A stretch of DNA of 9,532 nt from an uncultured Archangium sp. (lineage in GTDB: Bacteria; Myxococcota; Myxococcia; Myxococcales; Myxococcaceae), in the NCBI GenBank assembly GCA_937875615.1, contig CALNBU010000733.1, positions 1 to 9,532 on the forward strand, read 5' to 3'. Below the pieces are notes generated by a model. The model worked only from the letters and a program-made list of their open reading frames with translations. It did no database searches and was not told the origin of the DNA. Positions within the stretch are counted from its first letter, which is position 1, and every line of letters starts with the position of its first letter. Below are positions 1 through 6,141 of this stretch, piece by piece. A program made the position numbers and the translations under genes.

Positions 1-358
1 CGGGCGCCGCGCGCACCACGCCGGCCTTCCCGCCGGCCTCGATGACGAACAGCGCCGCGCCGAAGCCGCCGCGCAGCTCCCGCGCCTCGAAGGTGCCCGC
101 CGCCAGCGTGGCGAAGGGTCCGTCGCCCTCGGGCTGGGTCAGCAGCGCCGCCAGCGCCGCGTCGCGCGCCGGCGCGTCGGTGCCCGGCGCGTCGGTCTCC
201 AGCAGCTTCGCCACCGGCTTCGGCAGCGCCGGCTTGTCGGGCTTCCCGGCCTCACCGGACTCCGGCGCCTCGAGCGTCGCGGCGCCCTCGCGCCGCTGGT
301 ACTCGGTGACACCGATGGCGAGAGCGAGGACGACGAGGCCGGCGAGCAGCGTGCGCAT
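1..358 (-). CDS. Hypothetical exported protein, N-terminal part (runs off window)
   Basis: This minus-strand reading frame starts at an ATG at 358 and stays open to the window edge, so only the first 119 residues are visible. The N-terminus (MRTLLAGLVVLALAIGV) is a signal peptide or signal anchor: one basic residue, then a hydrophobic stretch of about 15 residues. It lacks a lipobox Cys. A charged Pro/Glu/Ala/Lys-rich linker follows (about residues 20-60). The next part (ending GTFEARELRGGFGAALFVIEAG) looks like the start of a folded beta-rich domain. I do not recognise the family. The gene begins 20 bp after the stop of the M49-like lipoprotein on the same strand, so the two are probably co-transcribed and may act together in the envelope. 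The upstream AAGAAG is only a weak ribosome site. Coding nature is supported by the signal sequence and the uninterrupted frame; function is unknown. Confidence 0.65.
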   Translation of the reverse strand, partial: MRTLLAGLVVLALAIGVTEYQRREGAATLEAPESGEAGKPDKPALPKPVAKLLETDAPGTDAPARDAALAALLTQPEGDGPFATLAAGTFEARELRGGFGAALFVIEAGGKAGVVRAAP

Positions 359-378
359 GGGCGTCGCTTCTTACGCGC

Positions 379-2293
379 TTACTCCTTCACCGCGTAGACG
401 AAGGTGGCCTTGGGCGCGCGCAGCCAGCGCTCGGCGATGGTGACGCGCAGGCCGGCCCAGGTGTCCTTCGCGTCGACGAAGGTGGCCTTCATGTCTTCCG
501 CGGCCTTGCGGTCGCCGCGGCCCTTGGCCTGCAGCACCCGCGCGGTCAGCGTGTTCACCGCGGGCTTCCACTTCGCCACGTCGACCTCGAAGCAGCCGGT
601 GTCGCTTCCGTTGGCGGCCTGCTCATCGGCCTTCCAGGTGAGCACGCCTTCCTTGAACATGTGGCCCAGCTGGATGGACGCGAGGTGCGAGTAGGGGCGG
701 GCGCGACCTTCGCTGTCGTACATGCCGCGGCTGACGTGGCCGAAGGCCCAGGCCACGTCGCGCAGCGTGGCGTGCTTCGCCTCGGCCTCGGTCAGCAGTC
801 CCTTCTCGACCAGCCACCAGGTGAAGAAGAGCGCCGAGGTCTGCGCCTTGAGCTCCTCCATGGTCGAGGCCAGCGGGCCGCCGAAGATGACGTCGTCGGT
901 CTTTCCCTTCACCGCGTAGTCGTGTGACGGGCCCAGGTTGTGCGAGGCCTCGTGCAGCACCACCGAGAGCAGCGCGGCCGCGGGCTCGGTGGTGAAGCCC
1001 TCGAAGGTGGCGCGGCAGAACAGCGAGGCCGCCTGGTCAGACAGCGTCTGCCGGCTGTCGGCGTCGGTGTAGAGGTTGGTCATCACCACGGTGCGGCCGC
1101 CCTTCTCCGAGACCTTGCCCCAGTTGGGGAGCGACTGGCCGATGGTGGCCCCGTGCGGGTTGCGCTGGTCGGCGGCGTTGAGCGCCACGTCGATGAAGTC
1201 GGGCAGCTTGAAGGCGACGTTGCGCGCCTTGTAGGGCGCGCCGGCGAAGGCCGCGAGCTGCTTCTCCATCTCGCCCTTCACCGGCTCCAACTTCTGCTGC
1301 CAGGCGATGGACTCGGGGTTGATGCGCGCGAGCTGCAGCGCGAAGCCGGCCTTCCACGCGCAGGGGTCGTGGTACACCTCGTCGGGCGCCACGCGGAGGT
1401 ACCACTTGCTGTTGGTGGGCCCCATGGCCACCCAGGCCTCGTTGGCGGGCTCCCAGTCGTTGCTGCGGAACGAGCCCGCGGCGGCGCGCAGGTAGGTCTT
1501 GAAGGCGGCCTCGTCGTCGCCCAGCACCGCGGCCGCGGCCTCCAGCTCCACCGCCACCGCCTCCATCTCGGCCTTCCAGGCCTCGGTGTAGGGCACGGCC
1601 TTGAAGCCCTTGCCATCCTCCACCACCACCGAGAAGTGGTCCATCAGGTCCTTCTTGTTCTTCTCCTTCTCGAGCACCGCGCAGAACGACGGCGCTGTCC
1701 TTCTCGGTCTTGGGCGCCACACAGAAGGCCGACTGGTTGCGGTGGAAAACCGCGCGGGCGCGCACGTCGTCGGCCGGCAGCTTCGCCGCCAGCGCGTCGG
1801 TGCCGTGCTGCTTCGCGTAGAGCGTCTCGATGAACGCCGCGGCGCGCACGAAGTGGGGGAAGGCCTTCTTGTCGGCCTCGGTGAAGGCGGCGGTGGCCGT
1901 CTCCACCAGCGTGGTGCGCCCCTGCGCCAGTTCGTCCTGGAGCAGCTTCTGGCGCGGCGTCTTCGCCTCCATCGGCGCGCTCAGCGCGTCATAGACGGCG
2001 TCGAAGCGGGCGGTGAAGCCCTGGCCGTCGACCCAGTCCGCGCGCTTCGCGGCCCAGGGGCCGATGAGCACCACCAGCTCGTCGGGGTCGAGGGCGCCGT
2101 TCTGGTTGCTGTCGGCGCGCCAGAAGAGCGGCTCGAAGCGCTCCGCCGCGCGGAGGTTGAAGTCACCGCGGGTGACGGCCGTGTACGTCTTCGGCGCGGC
2201 CTCGGGCTGCGGCGCCTGCTCCGGCTCCGCGGCCTCCTGTCGCTTGGGGCACCCACTCAGCACCAACAGCGTCAGCACGATTCTCTTGTTCAT
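379..2293 (-). pseudogene. Frameshifted EF-hand / M49-like zinc metallopeptidase lipoprotein
   Basis: Two overlapping minus-strand frames make one protein of roughly 637 residues, broken by a frameshift near 1690. The 5' part (2293 to about 1690) starts MNKRIVLTLLVLSGC, a lipoprotein signal with Cys15 as the lipidation site. A Glu/Pro/Ala linker follows, then an EF-hand loop at residues 61-72 (DSNQNGALDPDE, with Asp1, Asn3, Asn5, Asp9 and Glu12 in place). The 3' part (about 1690 to 379) carries HEASHNLGPSH (954 down to 922) and, about 28 residues later, MEELKAQ (861-841). HExxH with a later EExxAx motif is the zinc-site layout of dipeptidyl-peptidase III (M49)-related proteins. The spacing HExxHxxGxxH also fits the metzincin pattern, so the clan is not certain. 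Joining the halves needs one extra base removed or two restored. The frame is otherwise well kept, so the break is recent, a sequencing error, or (less likely) recoding. An in-frame GTG at 2311 is an alternative start; neither start has a strong ribosome site. Confidence 0.75.
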
Positions 2294-2344
2294 GGAAGGT
2301 TTCGCTACCACCCCAGCGCCGTATTCCCCACAGGGTTTTGTTTC

Positions 2345-2373
2345 GGTCTATTCAGTCACTGTTTCTGACTCAA
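2345..2373 (-). promoter_or_regulatory. Weak candidate sigma70-type promoter for the M49-like lipoprotein gene
   Basis: Read on the minus strand, TTGAGT (2373-2368) is followed after 17 bases by TAGACC (2350-2345), about 50 bases before the ATG at 2293. The -35 box is a fair match to TTGACA and the spacing is ideal, but the -10 box matches TATAAT at only three of six positions. It is offered as the best visible candidate, not as a firm call. Confidence 0.22.
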
Positions 2374-2651
2374 ATGCGGTCGTCACCCTGTTGTGACCGT
2401 TCTGGAATCGTTCATTTCGAGGTCAGTGTCCTCAAATCGTACAAATTGGCTGATCCACCCCACTCCATCTCTCAACCGGCTTGAATTCCTGAACTCACCC
2501 CGCAGCCCTGTAAAAGTCAGAGACACCCACATGGATTGCCGGTGAGGAGGTCCCACCTCTGAATTCATATGTAATTTCATGAAGTTATGAGTTGGCAAGC
2601 TCCATGCTTTGGGAGGCGTCGCGCTGCACGGCTGGTGGGCCTGAAGGCAGC

Positions 2652-2658
2652 GAGGGAG
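2652..2658 (+). promoter_or_regulatory. Ribosome binding site that sets the metzincin start
   Basis: GAGGGAG lies 5 bases before the GTG at 2664. It places the start at GTG, directly before a typical lipoprotein signal peptide, and not at the ATG 72 bases upstream at 2592, which would add 24 residues without signal-peptide character. Confidence 0.7.
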
Positions 2659-2663
2659 TCTAC

Positions 2664-4124
2664 GTGAAGCGAGTTTTGCTGACTGCGGTGATGACGGTGC
2701 TGACGGCCTGCGGCGCGGCTGACGCGGTGCTGAGCGACCTGGGCGACGAGCAGACGGTCTCCCAGACGGGCATCAGCTGGGAGCAGTTCCGCGCCGGGGT
2801 GCTGGTGACCGAGACCGGCGGCTTCCTGGTGGACGGCGACACGCCCATCTCCAGCGAGAAGCTGCTGCGCGAGTTCTACGACCTCAACGTCGCCGAAGGG
2901 CAGCTCATCGTGAACCGCGTCGGCAACGCCGACGACAAGTGGAACGACACCCGCAAGCTGGCGCTCACCTACTGCGTGTCGAGCAACTTCGGCTCCCGCA
3001 AGGCGCAGGTGGTGCAGGCCATGGCCGACGCCGCGGCCGCCTGGGAGGCCGCCGCCAACGTCAACTTCGACTACCTCTCCGCGCAAGACTCCAACTGCAC
3101 CGCGTCGAACAACAACGTGCTGTTCAACGTGAGCCTGGTGAACGCCGGAGGCCAGTACCTCGCCGCGGCCTTCTTCCCCTCCGACTCCCGCAGCTACCGG
3201 CAGCTGAGCATCGACAGCTCCATCTTCTCGGGCGTCAGCCTGGTGGGCGTGCTGCGCCACGAGCTGGGTCACGTGCTGGGCTTCCGCCACGAGCACACCC
3301 GCCCCGAGGCCGGCTCCTGCTTCGAGGACAACCAGTGGCGCTCGTTGACGGCCTACGACTCGGGCTCGGTGATGCACTACCCGCAGTGCAACGGCACCAA
3401 CAGCTTCTCGGTGATGAACCTCACCGCCCTCGACAAGCAGGGCGTGGCCGCGCTGTACGGCGCGCCGGGCGGCACCACCACCCCGCCCACCGGCGACACC
3501 ACCACCGAGACCTTCTCCGCGTCGGTGGCCCAGAGCGCCTCGCGCACCTACGGCCCCTTCGCGGTCAAGGCCGGCACCACCTTCGCCGCCACCCTGAGCG
3601 GCAGCGGCGACGCCGACCTCTACGTGCGCTTCGGGGCCGCCCCCACCGCGTCGTCCTACAACTGCCGCCCGTACCTCAACGGCTCCGCGGAGTCCTGTGA
3701 GCTGACCGTGCCCACCGGGCAGACCCAGGCCTTCGTGCTGGTCAACGGCTACACCGCCTCGACCTTCTCGCTCAACGTCACCTACACCGCCAACGCCACC
3801 ACCCCGCCGGCGAACCCGGGCACGCCCCGCACCGCCACCGCCTCGGGCAACGTGAGCCGCAGCCAGCTGGTGCAGATTTCGCCCATCGACGTGCTGCCCG
3901 GCACCGCGCTGACGGTGACCATGACCGGCAGCGGCGACCCGGACCTCTACGTGCGCTTCGCCGGCGCGCCCACGCTGACCACCTTCGACTGCCGCCCCTA
4001 CGTCAGCGGCGCCTCGGAGACCTGCTCGCTCACCGTGCCGGCCACCGCCAACAAGGTGTACCTCGCGGTCAACGGCTACACCGCCGGCAGCTACGCGCTC
4101 ACCGTGAACTACGTCGCTCCGTAA
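2664..4124 (+). CDS. Secreted metzincin-type zinc metalloprotease lipoprotein with two PPC domains
   Basis: The 486-residue product begins (V/M)KRVLLTAVMTVLTAC, a lipoprotein signal with Cys16 as the likely lipid anchor. A propeptide-like stretch follows, then a catalytic domain (about residues 95-265). The metzincin zinc motif HELGHVLGFRHEH puts the zinc ligands at His199, His203 and His209 and the catalytic Glu at 200. The Met-turn SVMHY is at 235-239. This matches astacin/matrixin-like zincins. A Thr/Pro linker leads to two tandem bacterial pre-peptidase C-terminal (PPC) beta-sandwich domains (about 282-375 and 388-485). Both share the SGSGDxDLYVRF and DCRPY/NCRPY...C motifs and a Cys pair. 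PPC domains are usually found on secreted proteases and are often removed during maturation. The likely role is extracellular or surface protein breakdown (inference). The gene is transcribed alone: a divergent gene lies upstream and a hairpin follows 24 bp after the stop. Confidence 0.9.
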   Translation: MKRVLLTAVMTVLTACGAADAVLSDLGDEQTVSQTGISWEQFRAGVLVTETGGFLVDGDTPISSEKLLREFYDLNVAEGQLIVNRVGNADDKWNDTRKLALTYCVSSNFGSRKAQVVQAMADAAAAWEAAANVNFDYLSAQDSNCTASNNNVLFNVSLVNAGGQYLAAAFFPSDSRSYRQLSIDSSIFSGVSLVGVLRHELGHVLGFRHEHTRPEAGSCFEDNQWRSLTAYDSGSVMHYPQCNGTNSFSVMNLTALDKQGVAALYGAPGGTTTPPTGDTTTETFSASVAQSASRTYGPFAVKAGTTFAATLSGSGDADLYVRFGAAPTASSYNCRPYLNGSAESCELTVPTGQTQAFVLVNGYTASTFSLNVTYTANATTPPANPGTPRTATASGNVSRSQLVQISPIDVLPGTALTVTMTGSGDPDLYVRFAGAPTLTTFDCRPYVSGASETCSLTVPATANKVYLAVNGYTAGSYALTVNYVAP

Positions 4125-4148
4125 ACCCACCACCGGAGCGACACACCT

Positions 4149-4190
4149 CGGCCCGCCCATCACCCGATGCGGCGGGCCGTCGTCTTTCCT
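4149..4190 (+). terminator. Probable intrinsic terminator of the metzincin gene
   Basis: A perfect 9-bp inverted repeat, CGGCCCGCC (4149-4157) and GGCGGGCCG (4171-4179), encloses a 13-base loop. It is followed by the T-rich but interrupted tract TCGTCTTTCCT. It starts 24 bp after the protease stop codon and precedes the next gene by about 65 bp. The weak T tract lowers confidence slightly. Confidence 0.7.
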
Positions 4191-4255
4191 GCGCGAGACC
4201 TGCAGGTTGTCGGGCGCACCTTGCCCCGCGCACCCCGAAGGCCCAGACTGCCCGC

Positions 4256-4912
4256 ATGGCCGCCGCGCCCGACACCGTGCTGCTGGTCGACGACGAGCCG
4301 CCGATTCTCACGGTGCTGTCGCTGGGCTTCAAGAAGGCCGCCGTGCCCACGCGCAGCGCCGCCAGCGCCGAAGAGGCGTTGGCCCTGCTGGACACCGACA
4401 CCTTCGCCGCGGTGGTGGCCGACAAGAACCTCCCCGGGAAGAGCGGCCTGGAGCTGCTGCGGGTGGTGGCGGAGCGGCAACCCGACTGCGCCCGCATCGT
4501 CATCACCGGCTACGCGAACATGGACTCGGTGCTGGAGGCGCTGAAGCTGGGCGTCGACGACTACCTGCTCAAGCCCTTCGAGAGCATCGCGCTGGTGGTG
4601 GCGCGCGTCCGCCAGGCGGTGGCGCATCGGCGCGTGCTCGCCGAGCGGCGCGCGCTGTCGGCCGCGCTGCACGTGCTGGAGGAGTCTCTGCGCTCCAGCG
4701 AGGCGGAGGCCTTCGACAAGGGCACCGAGCTGGAGCTGCTGCAGAGCGTCCTGGCGCTCAAGCTCGAAGACGCCACGCGGTCCCTCTCCGCGCGGGTCTC
4801 AGCGCTCGAGGCCGAACGCGCGGCGCTGGGGCGCACCCTCCGCGGGCTCGCCGACGAGGCCGACGGGCCGCTGCGCGCCCGCCTGCTGGACGAGGCGCGA
4901 CGGCTGGGCTGA
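4256..4912 (+). CDS. Stand-alone response regulator: receiver domain with C-terminal coiled coil
   Basis: The 218-residue product has a CheY-like receiver domain at about residues 6-120. All active-site positions are present: acidic pair Asp12-Asp13 (LLVDDEP), phospho-acceptor Asp56 (VVADKNLPGKSG), Thr84 (IVITGYA) and Lys106 (LLKPF). The receiver should therefore accept phosphate from a histidine kinase. Residues about 120-215 are charged and rich in Ala, Leu, Glu and Arg with heptad-like spacing, predicting a long helical or coiled-coil tail. No helix-turn-helix, GGDEF, HD or ATPase output domain follows, so it probably signals through protein contacts or dimerisation. No kinase gene is adjacent, so its partner cannot be named. 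The ATG at 4256 starts just before the first beta strand; the ribosome site is poor (GAAGG is 14 bases away). Its stop lies 4 bp from the stop of the opposing gene. Confidence 0.88.
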   Translation: MAAAPDTVLLVDDEPPILTVLSLGFKKAAVPTRSAASAEEALALLDTDTFAAVVADKNLPGKSGLELLRVVAERQPDCARIVITGYANMDSVLEALKLGVDDYLLKPFESIALVVARVRQAVAHRRVLAERRALSAALHVLEESLRSSEAEAFDKGTELELLQSVLALKLEDATRSLSARVSALEAERAALGRTLRGLADEADGPLRARLLDEARRLG

Positions 4913-4916
4913 CGAC

Positions 4917-5657
4917 TCAGCCCTCCTGCGAAAACCGGGAGATTTCTCCGTCGTGAATGGCGGCGAGAGGCGTCGCCTCGCCCTTCTTGAAGACCGCGCC
5001 GTAGGTGCTGTCGCCCGCGCCGTAGTCGATGACGGTGTAGCGCTCGCCGGTGGCCCGGTCCTTCACCTCGCGCACGATGAACTCACCCTCGTCGACCGCG
5101 CCGAACGCGTCGGCCAGCGTCTTCACGTCTTCGTACGACGACTGATGGCACGCCGCGATGAGCTGCTTCTTCAGCAGCGCGTCGACCTGCCCGGCCTCGG
5201 TGACCGCGGTCTTCGAGACCGGCGTGGTCAGCGCTTCACGGAACTCGAGGAACGAGGTGCCGTTCTCCAGCGCCGGGCTCGTCGGCGTCTGCGCCGCCGC
5301 CTTGAGCTCCTTCGCCAGCTGCACCGCGAGCCGCCCGGTGAGGCTCATCTTCTCAATCTCCGCGCGCGACAACCCGTTGTTGTTGAGGTCGTACTTCGCC
5401 ACCAGCTTCTCTTTCGCGTACGCCACCGCGCGGTCGAGGTCGGCCTTCGTCACCTGCGCGCCCGCCTTGAAGTCGCGGTGGTCGACGAACCGGAAGAAGA
5501 CGTCGACCAGCTTCTGCTCCGTGCCGGTGAGCTGCCCGAGCGCCTTCGCCACCTCCGCGCGGCTGACCCGCCCATCTCTTCCACCCGCCTCCAGCAGGCG
5601 GGCGGCGGCGGCCTCGAGGACCCGGTTGACGTCGGCTTTGGCGATGCGTGAAGGCAT
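4917..5657 (-). CDS. EF-hand-like protein of unknown function
   Basis: The 246-residue product has no signal peptide and no membrane segment. Its N-terminal half is helical with EF-hand-like units: residues 24-36 (AGGRDGRVSRAEV, lacking the first loop Asp), about 58-75 (a more degenerate copy) and 90-101 (DLNNNGLSRAEI, with Asp1, Asn3 and Asn5, but the Glu one position early, so the loop is one residue short). The C-terminal half ends in a likely beta-rich piece (VIDYGAGDSTYGAVF, then AAIHDGEISRF). I do not recognise this half as a named family. The ATG at 5657 is set by AGGAG six bases upstream; a longer frame extends to 5720 but lacks such a site. The EF-hand idea is inferred from motif shape, and calcium binding may be lost. 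It lies 81 bp downstream of the SCP2-like gene on the same strand and may be co-transcribed. Confidence 0.75.
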   Translation of the reverse strand: MPSRIAKADVNRVLEAAAARLLEAGGRDGRVSRAEVAKALGQLTGTEQKLVDVFFRFVDHRDFKAGAQVTKADLDRAVAYAKEKLVAKYDLNNNGLSRAEIEKMSLTGRLAVQLAKELKAAAQTPTSPALENGTSFLEFREALTTPVSKTAVTEAGQVDALLKKQLIAACHQSSYEDVKTLADAFGAVDEGEFIVREVKDRATGERYTVIDYGAGDSTYGAVFKKGEATPLAAIHDGEISRFSQEG

Positions 5658-5663
5658 GGAGTG

Positions 5664-5668
5664 CTCCT
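5664..5668 (-). promoter_or_regulatory. Ribosome binding site of the EF-hand-like gene
   Basis: AGGAG on the minus strand sits six bases before the ATG at 5657. It selects this start over upstream in-frame codons reaching 5720. Confidence 0.7.
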
Positions 5669-5738
5669 GCGTGAAGGGTAGAGCGCAGGTACTCCCCGGC
5701 GCCCGGGAGAGACAAGTCACGACTCGGTGAAGTTTCTT

Positions 5739-6086
5739 TCAGCTCGTCGACCAGCCGAGGTTGTCGCGCTGCACCGGAGACATGAAGGTGGCCAGCGTCT
5801 GCAACAGCGTCACCTCGCCCACCGCCGACAGCTCTCCGCCCGCGCGCGCCGCCGGGATGTCCAGCGTGCCCGCGATGAAGGCCTCGAAGGCCCGCTCCGA
5901 GAAGCGCAGCTCCAACACCGTGCCCCGGGAGCCGCCCCGCCGCACCGGGCGCTCCACGTCGCCGAAGCACAGCGTCCACCGCTCGTCGCCCACGCGAAAG
6001 CCGATGTCGCCCCGCACCGCGAGGAAGTCGTCGAAGCGCTGCACCAGCAGCGCCGGCAGCACCCGGTCGAACCAGTCAGAGACCAT
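5739..6086 (-). CDS. SCP2 sterol-binding-domain-like protein
   Basis: The 115-residue product (MVSDWFDRVL...) spans a single SCP2-like lipid-binding domain. It shows the usual order: an N-terminal helix, beta strands around GFRVGDERWTLCFGD, the strand-helix unit LELRFSERAFEAFIAGTLD, and a terminal strand plus helix (GELSAVGEVTLLQTLATFM). SCP2-like domains bind lipids or acyl-CoA in a hydrophobic pocket; in bacteria the ligand is usually unknown. No signal peptide is present, so it should be cytoplasmic. The gene starts 55 bp after the isomerase-like crotonase stop on the same strand, which supports co-transcription and a lipid-related role (inference). A TTG at 6128, only 13 bp after that stop and with GAGG upstream, is an alternative start adding 14 residues. 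I prefer ATG 6086 because the recognisable domain begins there. Confidence 0.75.
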   Translation of the reverse strand: MVSDWFDRVLPALLVQRFDDFLAVRGDIGFRVGDERWTLCFGDVERPVRRGGSRGTVLELRFSERAFEAFIAGTLDIPAARAGGELSAVGEVTLLQTLATFMSPVQRDNLGWSTS

Positions 6087-6141
6087 GCGGCGCCCGTTAC
6101 CCTGCGCCGCGCGCGGCTTCTGTCTCAATTCTTCAACATCC

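Larger units (their letters stand above)
2294..2663. other. Divergent intergenic region between two secreted-protease genes
   Basis: This 370-bp stretch has visibly less G/C than its surroundings and no reading frame with convincing codon use. It separates two divergently read genes, both for exported zinc peptidases, so it should hold both promoters. Two small dyads are visible: GTCAC-N6-GTGAC at 2382-2397, inside a longer imperfect palindrome at 2377-2399, and GAGGT-CCC-ACCTC near 2547-2559. I see no good sigma70 promoter for the rightward gene. The short open frame on the minus strand (2383-2598) has no ribosome site and no protein-like character, so I do not call it a gene. Confidence 0.6.

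Noticed and set aside
940..2368. Plus-strand open frames opposite the M49-like gene
   Set aside because: The composition is that of antisense shadows, with no ribosome site or motif; both minus-strand halves are protein-like.
2592..2663. Upstream ATG start for the metzincin
   Set aside because: It would add 24 residues without signal-peptide character. GTG 2664 has GAGGGAG upstream and starts exactly at a lipoprotein signal.
2577..4163. Long minus-strand open frame (528 codons) opposite the metzincin gene
   Set aside because: Its Gly/Arg/Val/His-rich composition is typical of the antisense of a GC-rich gene. The plus-strand frame has clear protease and PPC motifs.
5692..5709. Near-palindrome upstream of the EF-hand-like gene
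   Set aside because: It is an all-GC 9-bp palindrome with one mismatch. Such sequences are common by chance in this composition, and nothing else supports a function.
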